A stretch of 64,000 nt of DNA from Phytoseiulus persimilis (Eukaryota > Arthropoda > Arachnida > Mesostigmata > Phytoseiidae). A model generated the notes under the pieces. It made no database searches and was not told where the DNA came from. It saw only the letters and a list, made by a program, of their open reading frames with translations. A program made the translations under genes and the position numbers. The DNA lies in the NCBI GenBank assembly GCA_037576195.1, contig CM075101.1, positions 33,976,001 to 34,040,000 of the forward strand, read 5' to 3'. Of this stretch, positions 1 to 12,100 are shown piece after piece. How positions within the stretch are numbered: position 1 is the stretch's first letter; each line of letters begins with the position of its first letter.

Positions 1-374
1 CGCTCCTCAGACGGATTCGGCTGTATTTAGGAAATCATCTGAGAATTGAAACTCGTGCCCCTCGAGTAAATTGGTGAAATGAGAATCTCTCCAACGGAAT
101 TTTCTAGACCTCGAGTCACGGAGAAGCTCCACGGCTCGGTATTCCGATCATCTTGACCTTCGGTCTTTGGCAGACTCCACGAATCTATCCACTATGATTT
201 GGAAGGAGTTCGAGAAACTGCCTGACTTGACTTTATCCTTTGAAAGAACCTCGTCTAATCCAGCACGCCTACTAGTGATATTGTTGAGCCCTCGAGCTCA
301 ACGACGCCCCTCTAGGAGCAAAGCTACTAGCCTGTGAACCTCCCGTCAGTCAGTGTGACTTGCATGTGGCCAAG
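1..374. other. Intergenic, upstream of the first gene
   Basis: No coding exon is recognisable here. The stretch lies directly upstream of the signal-peptide exon at 375 and probably holds its promoter and 5' leader, but no clear promoter motif is visible. Confidence 0.4.
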
Positions 375-3300
375 ATGAGGTCGACGGCTCGCTGCGCAGC
401 GCTCCTGTGCCTGTGGGTTTCAGTCACTGCGCTTAAAGGTGAGTACTTGCGAAACTCCTCTCGTCGGACATTCGTGTGTTCATGTCGGTTCAAACTCTCG
501 TGAAGGCGCAACTGTTTGACGTCGTCAGCGTTTCATCGGCTTTCACCGAGAAATACAGTCGCTCCCTCGGAAATGGAGAGGATGGAAGGGTGCAGAAGAG
601 TTCAGGGGACGTGATTCGATTGGTCGGATCGATCACCTGATTCGACTGGACTTACAGAATCGTGGCCGGACCACACAACGATCAGAGCTTTGCATTTCTT
701 CTACAGATATGCGGAGCATCTTCGACGAAATCACTAATGAGGTCATAACAGGCACTTACACCGCTCGGGTAGAAGTCACCCGGGAATCGGGTGATGAAAA
801 AAATACCTACACTCTCATAGAATACCACGATAGCAGCAGCGGTCAGCATTCGATCGAGATGACATCTCATAACACGCGAAAATTCTTCTACGAAAACCTA
901 GGATCAGGAAAGGTTGCTACCGTTGATGCCGATGGTAAGTGATGAATACATTACCGGATTCCGCGAGGCGTCTCTCGGAGGGGTCGCTACGGAAATGTGA
1001 GAACCTAGGAAAGCCTGACGAAGGGGAATCCCGAATGAAGGTTTATTGCTGAGGCGAGAAAAAATCCCTCCCAGGCAAGTGCAAAGTTCTGGATGTTGGA
1101 GATGCTGCGATGGAAACCGAAGCCTTCATCTACAAATCGAACGACCCCATAAAGCCGCGATATTTCCTCGGTCCCAGCACGGTCTTCGTCGAATTTCTCG
1201 CGGATTCGTTCAATGTGCGTATTTTTGACAGCTAAGGATTCACATGGGGATCCTTGAGGTCAGTTGATCCTCCTCTCATGTTCGACGGTGGACTAATCAG
1301 AACGATCTTCTTGCATGTCTGCCAGTGGACCTATCTTAATGACGAAGTTCGTGGAATCAAAGCTAAGATGTACTCAAACTCCATGAAGAAAGGCAGCAAA
1401 AGATGGATCAATATCTGGTTCGCCGATGGCGGTGAGTTCCGCGGCTTCTTGAGGCCGGAGGCAACGAGCCCTTGGAGCTGATCCATGAGAACCGAGTTGC
1501 AGAGCAGCACGTTTAACTCGGCGATCGAATTCGCGTGGTTTTCAGACGAGTGGGACATCAAGAGGATTTCCGCGAATGGAGTGCCGTTCCCGCTCCGAGT
1601 CCTGATAGAGGAGAACGGTGCCACCGATCAATTCGAATTCTATCAAGTAGAAGACTTGTCGCCCGGAGACGCTTTTCGTCTGGGTGATAATCTACTGGTG
1701 AGAGATCTTACTCATTTCATTACGGTCGTGTTCGGTGGATATCAGCAGAGATACAGGTCGGCTGGAAATGCTGCCGCCTCCAGACCAACCTGCTACCGAA
1801 CGAAATCCAAATAGAAGAACCGAACAGCCAACGAAAAATCGAGATGGCGGACCGTCCGCCCCATGCTGACGCTACTCAGTGGCTGAGCCCTTGTGGGAGA
1901 GTATTGAAAAAAACTTGAATGCTCGCAGCTCCCTTTCGGATCGGAATGCAAGCTTCCGTCGTCAATTGAAGAGCCTCTGAGCCTGTTGTCAACATTTTCT
2001 TTCACCTCTGCTGTCGGCCAGAGTGTCGCCAAGGTATAAGAAAAAAAATCAAAGTCTGGATGTTTTGTCATGATTGTACAGGGACACTGTCATAGATTCC
2101 TGACTCATGCGTCCCATCATCAGGAATACTTCAGTATCGAGAATCAGCTGTACAGAGCCGATCAAGCGGATGGTCGCACCGTTATTCACGATGACACGTA
2201 CGGACTGATCTACACGTTAGAGAGCGGATGCCAGGCTCAGCCGAACCCAGATGTGGATCATCTGATTCTGTCGATGGGCTCCACCAACCCCGGAGCGCGA
2301 ATCGTGCAAGCTTACCTCAGTCTTCCGAACAAAACTTACATCGGTGCGTTCTTCTTGTTGAGCCCCAAGCGGAGTTGATCGCAGAACCTGGGTCTGAGCT
2401 CCGACCAAATAATAGAGGGTTTAGTAAACACGGAGGAGGACGCTTCCGAAAAGCGTCCGCGACATCATCATGAACGTAAAGCAGGGCTGACTACTCAGCT
2501 TTCTCGTGATCTGAACAGGTGAAGGCTCTGTGCGCGGTGTACCGGTAGACGTTTGGGATGCCGCGGGCGACGGCATCGTAAGGAAAGCTCGGTTCTTTTT
2601 TTCGAAAAGCAACGCCGTATCATCTGCCAACGGCGACCGAGGTTCACAACAGCTGATGAAAGCAATGGTTCTCGATTCTCTCGAACATGATCAAACCCTA
2701 GACGTGGACATCTATGACTTCGCTTCCTCTTTGGGCGATCTTGAGTTCAGGGAGAACTTCAATATTGAGGATTGCGTGGATGCCTCTACGTACGTCGAAA
2801 TCGGATTTCAAGGTAATATGTTCTTCAACCCGCGACTGATACGATATCCAGAACTTGCATCATAGTGCTGACCGCTCTCCGGGCCTCCGCTGATTCAACA
2901 AAAGCGAATATTTGCAGCCACTAAAACGTTCAACATCGAAGAGCTCAAACTGTCCAACGCTTTGCACGAGCTCATCGATTTAATTGAGGAGAATATCCAG
3001 GGTACCATCAGAATCTCTTCGTTGCAACTACCCGCCTTCAAGGTGCGTGGAGAACTCGCAGACAAACCTGTTCCGGACCCAATCCGACGAACCCACAATT
3101 CTGAATTGTGCTTTGCAGGCCGAAGTAGTGGATGGAAACAGAATCAAGGTCTTTGTGAAGATTCTCGCTCCCCCACCGTACCTCAACTCCTTCACGATGC
3201 GGAGAGCGCAGTTCAAGCACTACAAGGGCATTGCTGGGGATCCTACCATGGAGGGCTGTGCTCGACAATGTCTCGAGAATGAGGGTGTCTCGTGCCAGAC

Positions 3301-4965
3301 CTTCTTGTTTTGCGGAAAATCGACGTGCCTGCTGATGAGCAGCAAGAATGAAACCAAATGGGGGGAACCGATCCCGTTGCAGCCGGCGGATTGCGAAGCC
3401 TACGATCGTGAGTTCCACTCTCGTCAACGATCTGAGCAGCTCCATCGTTGGCTCTCGATTTTGACAAATGTTCTTTCCACAGGCGTCCCCACCGGTGGGC
3501 TGGCTCGAAAAACTTTGGAAGAAACTTCCGAAGAGCTGAAAAAGTCAGCCATGTGGCTATGGCCGCCACTCAAGGTTTGGATTAGTGGTGATCAAAGCGT
3601 GACCCTGAGTGTGATCGAGTTCCGCGATCACTTAACCCAATTCAACAGTGAGTGTACCACTTGTCTTCTGTATTCAAAGCTTCACTGACTTCAACTTTCA
3701 ACACACGGAATTCTAAATGTTTCTATGGCCCCCAGAGCAAGGGACCCTTGGACCATACACGCTGCAGTACCCGAAAACTTCAATCCGCGACGACCATCCA
3801 GCGTCCTTTTTGATTGAGAAGGATGTTCTGACCGCCGGACAATGTTACAGAGAGTGCAGAAACAACGGAGATATCGCGTGTTCATCTTTCTCCATTTGTA
3901 CTACGAACAAGCGTTGCGTTCTCAGCTCAGAGAACATCAATATGGGAACTCGCACCCCAGCAGATCAGCCTGACGTGATAATGAGCTCAACAAAAGATTG
4001 TTCGCTCTATTCCGTGAACTATTTGAGCGAATTCGAAAGGACAGAGGGGAAAACTCGTAAAAGTGGATCCATGGAGAACTCTGCGGCCAGCAGCGCGGGG
4101 GACTGTGCCGTGATATGCCGTCAGCAAGATCTGCTAAGCCTCGAAGATTGCCGTAGCTTCGACTTCTGTTCCGAGCAGAAGAGGTGTTTCTTCTATCGAA
4201 CCCACTACGGTTGGGACGGAGGCGAAGACGCTCTGACGGACAAAAAGGGTTGCGATCACTATGCACTGCGGTACTCTGCAAGCTACATTGCCGTTGCCAA
4301 GGGAGTCTTCCTCGGCAAACCCGTGACGAAAGTTTCAGCCATCAAATTCGAAGAATGTGCAAAGCAATGCAGCGAGCGATCCAACGAAGAATGCAAGACA
4401 ATCTCCTATTGTGACTCCGACATTCCAGACAAAGAAAAAGAGACCTGCTATATGTATGCCGCCAATGTGGAGAATCTTTTCGACAATAATAATCAGGAGA
4501 GCACCTGCACCGTTTACACAAGTGAGTCGCCGGCTGTCTGATGTAAACCTTATGAATCGATTTCTGAAAGTCACCAGTTCGCCGTTTACTGAGCAAGATA
4601 TGCGACCCTTTTTCAGAGGATGAAGCTATCAACGACGAAGTGATCAACCCGACGCGCCAAATCGAGAAAGAGAGGAGGAGCCATCAAATCGGCATGGGAG
4701 ACGGTAATGTCCTCGAATATTCCAATGAGATTTCCCGCTTCGTCGGTATCTGTCACCGTGGAGCATCAATTTTCATCTCTTCATTTCAGGGGGGTTCGCC
4801 TTCCTCCTCATCGCCATGATCGCCGTTGGCGCCGTCCTGGGTGCGGTCGGCTGGTTCCATCGGGAAAAGTTTCCTTCGCTCGTCAGACGATCAGGAGGCG
4901 TGTCCTTGTCGGAAACCACGATTTCTTACAACCGACAGGACGACGAAAACCGAGCTGAAGCCTGA
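375..4965 (+). CDS. Type I membrane protein, LolA-like N-terminal half plus four PAN/apple-like modules
   Basis: Thirteen exons give about 957 residues: 375-438, 707-934, 1075-1214, 1326-1431, about 1503-1697, 2124-2343, 2519-2812, 2918-3042, 3119-3407, 3483-3647, 3736-4521, 4617-4703 and 4790-4965. All junctions close in frame with GT-AG sites except exon 4 to 5. The start gives a signal peptide (MRSTARCAALLCLWVSVTAL). The N-terminal half, including GEGSVRGVPVDVWD and the repeated strand-rich blocks around it, resembles the LolA-like domain proteins of arthropods and nematodes; this is my recollection of the family, not a search. The C-terminal half has four cysteine-rich modules with the CARQC, CYREC, CAVIC and CAKQC spacing of PAN/apple domains, which bind proteins or glycans. 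The last exon encodes a membrane helix (FAFLLIAMIAVGAVLGAVGW) and a short basic cytoplasmic tail. It is therefore likely a cell-surface protein with a large extracellular part; its function is unknown. Confidence 0.8.
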
Positions 4966-5087
4966 TGAATTCCACAATCAATTACGGAGGAATAGAAGTC
5001 TTGTAAATAGGATGGCGCGATGAAAAGCTTCCTTGATCATTTTGCATGAAAGGTCGACTCAGATACGACGAACGAGCTCAAAAATGG

Positions 5088-5093
5088 AATAAA
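5088..5093 (+). promoter_or_regulatory. Polyadenylation signal AATAAA of the LolA/PAN gene
   Basis: A canonical AATAAA lies 123 bp after the stop codon at 4963-4965. It faces the LSM6 signal on the other strand about 100 bp away. Confidence 0.65.
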
Positions 5094-5194
5094 TGAGGAC
5101 ATAAAGTTCTCTCCATCGTCACGCAAAGCTTCGTCTGCCCGCTGGAAAAAGCAATCATGAATGAAGTTCAATCAGGCGAACAGTGAAGCGATCC

Positions 5195-5200
5195 TTTATT
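5195..5200 (-). promoter_or_regulatory. Polyadenylation signal of LSM6
   Basis: TTTATT on the plus strand reads AATAAA on the minus strand. It lies 62 bp beyond the LSM6 stop codon. Confidence 0.65.
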
Positions 5201-5261
5201 GAAAGGGGGAAATTAACAGATGTTGATAGTCGGCGTATCTCACAGTCTTCTCGGTGATAAA

Positions 5262-5666
5262 TCAGACACGCCTCTTCACGGTACTGATGTAGAGAACTGC
5301 AAGGGATGTGACATGTGATTTCTAAAATTCATTTCTTCTCTGATTTTCCATTTTCTCGATATAGCCGTTATTGATACGAACGCCACCGTTTCCGCGATAA
5401 TGATCAGATGATTGATTATAATATTGCGTCCCCGTGGGAAACCCAGATGCACTCTGCTCACCGTTGTTTCCTCGAATGAAGGCGTCTCCGTATTTGTTCT
5501 TGAGTTGTCCATTGACATATTCTTCTGTCTGCTCTAGTGCGATGTTCATGTAACCGTCCAAGCACGACAAAACTCCTCGATAATCTAGCCCGTTGTTCAA
5601 CTTAACAACGACTGGTCTGCCCACAACTTGTTTCAGAAAATCCGACGTGGATGTCTTCCTCGTCAT
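5262..5666 (-). CDS. LSM6: U6 snRNA-associated Sm-like protein LSm6
   Basis: Two exons, 5666-5462 and 5296-5262, joined in phase 1, encode 79 residues; human LSM6 has 80. The protein contains the Sm fold motifs VVKLNNGLDYRGVL and CLDGYMNIALEQTEE, then KYGDAFIRGNN, followed after the intron by VLYISTVKRRV. Reading through the intron instead gives an unrelated tail, so the short second exon is needed. LSm6 is a subunit of the LSm1-7 ring (cytoplasmic mRNA decapping and decay) and the LSm2-8 ring (nuclear U6 snRNA binding and splicing). The gene lies tail-to-tail with the LolA/PAN gene and head-to-head with the orphan gene at 6127, with 460 bp between the two starts. Confidence 0.97.
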
Positions 5667-6126
5667 TTTGAGATCACCTGAAGAACAGAAAACTGGTTTG
5701 GGAATGGGTACGCAGGTTTTCCGTTAAAACGACTAGATCCATTCCACAGGGATAACCACAGAGCGGAATACGAGGAGGGCGTTATTCCCAACAGTACTCA
5801 AACGTTTGGCCATATTTTTACTGATATTGTACGAAAAGCATTCCTCCAGCACGATTCAGCTGCAGCGTCTCGCACAGGGAAGATTCAACTACTCGACCGG
5901 CCATCGAGTGAATTCGACGCGAGGATTTCGGCTCTCAGTGATTTCTGCAACAGTCGGTGGAGCTAAACTCGGATGTTCTCAAAGCCCCAGAGGCGATAGT
6001 TCTCGGATTCTTCCCCCGAACCCGACCTCGAGACGGACAGTCGTGGAGTGAGCCCCCTGTATCGACCCGTTCTAAAGATTCAATCGGCATCATCGAGAAA
6101 TTCGTGAATTCGAGTCCGTCACTACT
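5667..6126. promoter_or_regulatory. Shared upstream region of LSM6 and the 6127 gene
   Basis: This 460-bp gap separates two divergent start codons, so it probably holds both promoters and 5' leaders. No specific motif was identified. Confidence 0.35.
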
Positions 6127-6902
6127 ATGACCTATTCAAGCTCACGCGCAATCGACTTCCTGGCGCAGCCCCGTCAGCCTAATTTTCCGACGGATTGGAG
6201 GTCGACTCTTTCACTAGAGCACATCGGAGTTTTCGATGGATATGTTCGACTGCTGGACAGAAGGCGAGAAGTGCTGCGAACTTCAGGACTCCAAGAGTTT
6301 CTGAGCTGGCAATTGGATGATTTTGAGGACCCCGAACAAAACCTCACCTGGCTGAAAATCGTCGAGCAAGATCTCAGGGTGAAGTCGCACAGCTCTAACG
6401 ACGTGCGTCCGGCTCGGGATGAGATTGGCCCAGTCAAATAATCGTGATTCCAGTTGCGATTGTCTTCCGTCGGTGATCTCGGTTTCGCGAAACAGATCGA
6501 GCAGGAACAAGAGCCGGTGAGAGCAGAATCCTTGTTTACAAGCGTTGCAGACGAAAGCCCTCTGCTTCTCAGCGCGCTATCGGTTCCTATTCTTGGTTGG
6601 TTGGTTTCAGTGAGCGCTCGGGATCCGGGAAGTCTACCGTGGCCTCCTGAGCTCCTTCATCGTACCTGAGCGATAATCTTTATCATCTCCAGGTTGAAGA
6701 AGAAAGTTTGAGATTCCCTGTCAAGTGGCAGCAAAACAGAGGAGGAAGAACTCTCTCGTACCATTTAGCGACCAATCAGAGGATCGATCGGCGGATTGAC
6801 TCTTCATCCCTGTTAGATATGAATCCGATACTTCAAAGTGTCAGGAGGGATTCCACTAGAAGAGAATCAACGTCACCACGACGATTGATTTCCTTCGCCT
6901 GA
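6127..6902 (+). CDS. Uncharacterised three-exon protein, 182 residues
   Basis: Three exons, 6127-6402, 6454-6516 and 6693-6902, each begin and end in phase 0. They are separated by a 51-bp intron (GTGCGT...CAG) and a 176-bp intron (GTGAGA...CCAG). The protein is mostly polar. Exon 1 is rich in Trp, Leu and Asp/Glu (SWQLDDFEDPEQNLTWLKIV). Exon 3 is basic, with several SxRR/DSTRRES stretches that look like phosphorylation sites. No signal peptide, membrane helix or known domain is visible, and I do not recognise the family. The clean splice sites and consistent phases over three exons argue that it is real. It is divergent from LSM6 and may share its promoter. An additional upstream exon cannot be excluded. 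Confidence 0.55.
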
Positions 6903-8137
6903 TTCGCTAACTCTGTTTGACTGAACGCGGAAGCAGAGGGGCACCAGCAGCTCGGAAATATCTCTACTTCGTGGATAGCATTATTCAAAGATATCTCACT
7001 TAACATACAGAATTCTGCAAAGAGGAGATCGGCATTCGGTCGGGGGCAGTTCGATATTGCCTCGTTTGATAATCTTCCTGTGCCAGTGCTCCGGTGGATC
7101 CAGTGTGGATCGGTTCATTGTGGTAGGGAACAAGTCCGAGCCCGAAACGTGTTTTGCAGCATGAAATTGATTATTTACCTCCTGTGATATCGATCCGGGA
7201 ACGGTTTGATATGTATCGTTTTCAGTCAGCGTTCAGATGCAAGGAATCTTAAGTCGCCGGCGCTCTTAGTTGGGGAACGGGAGTTCTTCCGAGCTCAGAA
7301 TTCTTTCACGGGTCATGCCTCTTCTTCCGTGAAGATTTCAAGAGTGGAGGTTGACCGAGCTGCACTCACTGGACGGAGATTTTCCATTCTAAGAGAGAAT
7401 TTTCCCTAGATTCTCTTTGCGAATTCTGATGGAGTGAAGTCCATGCTTATACCAATGACTAACTTTCAAACCCTCTCCGTTAATTGAGGGTTGATTAGAG
7501 CAAGGCAAACGCATAGCCAGTGGATGTGAAAAGCAAAATCGATGCGAGGGAATATCTTTTCTTACCGAGAATCACTTCCTGGAACACCCGTACCAGGCGA
7601 ATGATTTCGCGGACCAAGAAGTCCTGGAATCCATTTCCCAGGGAGATAGGCTCGGCGATCCAGTGAGAGAAATCTCGGACGAGGCGTTCGATGATCCGGG
7701 GCTTCATACGGATCCTGTTCTCCCACGAAATCATACCTCACTTTTGCCCCCGTATACCAGAGCAATCAGATTTCTCAGATCTCATACACTTTATTACGGT
7801 GATTTACCCAGCAGACTCTTGAGACTACTCTTTTGGAGAATCTGCGGCGTGATGACTTCCTCGAAACATCAAACGATGAATATCCTAAGATAAGACCAAC
7901 GAAAGCCTGTCCTCAACCAGAATAACTTGAAAATACTTCACAAATTTCATCGCAGTAATCATGTGAGGGCTTCGAGAGTACCTTGGTTGATTTTGGCTCA
8001 CATAAAATGAAGGATTAAGGTGCTCTGGAACCATTTAGGACACCTATGTGCGCTCCTTAGGAACCATCAGTTTTCAGGCAAGCAAATGGCTGCAGAACGT
8101 TATCGATAGCGGCCCCGACGCCCTCGGTTTTCCCGCA
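6903..8137. other. Intergenic, one possible coding exon
   Basis: Nothing firm is seen. On the minus strand 7734-7559 reads as a protein-like segment (MISWENRIRMKPRIIERLV, then a hydrophobic FLVREIIRLVRVF stretch) and ends at a good donor, GGTAAGA. No partner exons were found on either side, so it is noted only as a possible isolated exon. Confidence 0.3.
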
Positions 8138-9123
8138 TTAGAAATCATGTTCGATCCATCTGAGGTCGAACGTCGTCTCGAATGCTCGTCTCGAAAGTGC
8201 TTGACTACTGAGACTCGCACGGAAATCGCGAACAGCCTCCGTCCATTTTCTCGAGAAAAAATGCGATGCCAGCGTCCCGCTGGTTCCTTCGGGAGCTCCG
8301 ATGATATTCAGACAGACTGAAAGCACGAAGACTTCGGAGAGCAATGTCTCGTCAAGGCGGATATATTCCTTCTCGTCGAAAAATCTTCGGTTTGGATTGA
8401 TTTCTTGGGAAAATGAGGTTAGGAAAGAGGCGAATTCAGCAAAGCTCGAGACGGCTGCCCCTTGGTAACCCACGGGAGCGAGTGGGACTTCCGTGATCAA
8501 GTTCGAGTAGATCCAGCGGCCAGCAGCAACCTTTTCAATGTTTTGGACTGAGGTGCTTTCATAATGTCCGGGCTCGTACGAGCTGTCTGAATATCGAGAC
8601 TTGGTCTCATACGAATCTGTGTCATTCCAATCGCTCTCATCCCAATCGCCCTCATCGGAACCCGTTGAATACGAAAGGATATCCGAGTCCGCCAGGGAGA
8701 ACAACTGGTCAAATTCTTCCTGCTGGTAATCAGCATCCGGAGTGTTCTCGGCGTCGAGGGTCTCGTCGGGCCAGGTTGCTGGAAAAAGCAAGTGGGAGGA
8801 ACTTTTAAACTTTGCACACCGCGAGAGGACAGAGAATCTGTTGGGGAATCGGCGTAAAAGTCGATGTGAGAGGCTCTCACCTGATGTTTCATCCATCTAG
8901 GAAGGCGAACGCAAGAAGCTAGGGATGCAGACTCACTCAAGGAGCTCCAGTCGAGGTGTTGCTCCTTATGCGGGCAGGAATCGATCACTTTCAGATTGAA
9001 ATGCGCACGTCGATGTTTACACTTAGAGTATCCTTCGGTGCGTAACGAAACATCAACAACCAAGTTTACGAACGCAGAAAGTGAGACAGCTGTGTTCGAG
9101 GGGCAAACCTTCGTTCGGTCCAT
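8138..9123 (-). CDS. Uncharacterised protein with an acidic Ser/Asp-rich middle
   Basis: The start is ATG at 9123 and the stop is at 8138. Exon 1 (9123 to 8881 or about 8821) encodes a Cys/His-containing segment (CKHRRAHFNLKVIDSCPHK). The second exon begins at 8778 or about 8816 and encodes an acidic stretch (SDEGDWDESDWNDTDSYE) followed by a hydrophobic, probably folded C-terminal part ending in RWIEHDF. Two splice solutions fit: CAG|GTGAGA to CAAAG (phase 0), or GCG|GTGTGC to CCAG (phase 1, a 41-bp intron). Either gives roughly 300 residues. I do not recognise the family. No signal peptide or membrane helix is evident. Further 3' exons are possible. Confidence 0.5.
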
Positions 9124-12100
9124 AGTTCGAGATTTCCAAGAGAATCGATCACACTAAGCTCCGTTTATGAATTCCTACCTCATGATTCGGGATCGCATGG
9201 AGTTCAGTTGGCCGAGGAAATATGATTCTTTCTCCATTTCTTCCTGAAACGGATGTACCTTCCTCAGCTCTCTACGCGGCTATCCGACCGCCCCAGCCCC
9301 ACATCAGTCAAAGATTCATCAGCTCCACAGCTCTGGTACCACTCCGCGGTTTCGAGCTTGGCGGTGGTCAAGGACAGCATTCAAAGCATCAGTCACGAAA
9401 CAGTGTCTCCCAAGCATTGTTTTGAGGAGGAAACTGTTCATCAGGCATTCGGAGAGAATTCCGAGCATTCTATCAGCTGCAAGGGGATCGATGAACCAAT
9501 TCGAATGTAATCTGCTTCCAGGGACTTCGATTCTCTCGGTCTGATGATAACGGACCTTCTATCCGATAGTCGGCGCCAGCTGGGGATGTGTGGCAGAGAT
9601 CGCTATTGGCATCGCCATTTGCCTCCCTGTAGAGTTTCGAAGCTGACGATTCAAGCGCTTTGTCTTGACAAACAAGAATGCTGGTCTAGCTCCGGACGGT
9701 CAAACCCAACACCACAATCCAGGGGGCCGCCCCCTTAGCGGCAAGCTCTCCGTTCAACTCGATTGACGAGAACATCCCGGGATTCCGAAAGTCGGGAATC
9801 GTCAGGATATTTCCGGTGTGGCTAGTTCCCCGCGGTGAAGGAGGGAGCGAAAGAAATCGACGTTGGTCCGAGCTGCATCCGCTCATATCTGCTGAAATCC
9901 ATCCGTAACTTTCAAAAGGACTCTTGGGAACGGGAGACATCCCCTCTCTCTCGAATTTCCTCATCAAAACCTGCCGTCGGATCCTTTTCGAGAAAACATC
10001 CTCTGAACAGAAATCACTAGGTGGCAACCTAGGCCCTCGGTGAAACTTCGTTGATGTGAAGTTTGTGGCCCGACGGGAAAGAGCTCCTGAGATATCGTTT
10101 CCGTCTGATGATTGCGTGGCACGTGACGCGGCACCACGGATGGTTGACCTGAAGGTGACAGTGCCGTGCCGTCACATCTCATGATTCTCTCGACGACGAA
10201 GTGCTCCACGCGGTTTTCGACTTCGGCCAGGGTTCATACGCTCATCTCGCTGTCCTCGTGCGACGCTCAACCTCGTGAAGAAGCCCAATCTCCGGGTGAG
10301 CCTCTTCATCAGTTGAGTGGCGAATCCACGTTATCGCTGATTCTCCCGAACGATACTCTGCCAGGATACACAGCATATCCTATAAGTCAACATATCCTGG
10401 AAGCCACTCTATCTCGGGAAAAGCCAACGTGTCATGGAAGCTGCTTTATCTCCTCGGGACTGGTGTTGGGTGGGCCGCAGTGCGCGTTGAGCCGGAGCCT
10501 GAACTCCGGCTCCGTCAGGATCGCGTGGGCATTAAATCGTTGGGCCTTCTGCTCGGACACCTTCACCCGCGTGGACTCGATTGAGAGCAATTATTCAGTT
10601 GACCGACATCGAGAGAACCCTAACCGGAGCCATCGGGCCACGGACACTTTCAGATTTCACTGGCCCGCGATCTCTGGCTGTATCGCTGTACTCTGATATA
10701 CATCACGATTCGATTCCTGTTCCCGCATATCGGTTGACCAGATGGCAGCGATTCAGGCAGTGAAATAACTGATAGATGAAGTGATCGGAGTTTCTCGACT
10801 GCTCTGATGTTATGGGAGAGAAGAACTCATCGTCCGAGCTGCATGAAAGCTCCACGGTGCTGTTTTCCAGGACGGATATCTGAGGCGCACCACCACGAAA
10901 GGATAATAGACAGCATCCACTCCCTGTGGATTGGCAAAGGGTGTTAATGTGATCCTTTCGTTCATTCTATGGGTCGAATTCGTAGCGTGAAGCCACGTTA
11001 CACAGCTTCGTTTCTTCGAAACTCCGCTCATCACTGCATACGTACATGAGGGCTCCAGTTTATTTAATGGTTCGAAGCGACCCTTCAAAGCTATTCTGAA
11101 ATAAAACTCATTCTGCAAGTCCCATATTTTCCGTACGGCTCATGCGCCGGCGTGAAAGCGCGTTCTGACGATCTGACTGTGGCCGAACTTTCCCTGGTTC
11201 TGATCTGAGACGCGTGGTCGCGGCAGTCTGGATCAACCGGAGCACCGCAGATGAAGCTGTTCGGTCGAGCTTTTGGCCGAGCTCACTCGGGTCGTGTGCT
11301 GGTCCAGCTCGCCCGCGTGCCTCGCCGACTGATCGATCCGCAATCTGTTGGTCTGCTCGGACTCACAAAGAGTCTCTGCAGCAGGTCCTCGTGCGAGGCA
11401 CATTCCCCGAACTCTTACTGTGCACGGGGCGCTCTGAGCCACGAGAGCTTTCATGGAAATTTCGATGCGTCCCTATTTTCGGATAAGAGACTGGATACCC
11501 ACTGGATAAGATTAGAATTCGGGAACCCGAAGATTCCGTCGGTGATAACCAGATCTCAGATCCTCAGGGTATTTCAAAATGCGGTGATCATGCGAATCAT
11601 GGGATCAGGAGCTGCCTGATACGAAGCGGGATAGTTTCTTCATTGTGTTCCCGATTGGATCAGAAGAGCGGAGTCCCACGAGATTGGCTGAATCGCAGAA
11701 CTTGGATGGTTCTCAATCCAGTGCAGTCATGCTCTGTTATGGGAACCTTGGAGCAGCTTCTTGCATGATCTTCGAGTTCAGCAACCTTGTATTCACGATT
11801 GTCACGAACCGATCTACCCGATTTCGCTCTTGAATCCTAACTGCTGGAGTATTTTGGTCCGAGAGTAATGAGGAGTGAGCAATTCATCCTCCGGTGAAGG
11901 AGCTGTCGCTAAAGGCTTGCATGTCGGCGACGGACCCGGAGTGTTGACTCTGAATTCACGCAACGTTCAGGAGTGGGGATCCGGTAGGAGAGTTGCATGA
12001 GCCCGTGGTATTCATAGTCGACATGCTCGGGCCTTGAGCGCAAAGCATTCCGTTACAAATTTTCCATCGTTTAAACCACCAATGATAGTTCACAGGCCGG

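Noticed and set aside
10166..10696. Open frame of 176 codons on the plus strand
   Set aside because: Low-complexity Ser/Arg/Cys-rich random-like product, no motif and no splice partners. Such lengths are expected by chance at this base composition.
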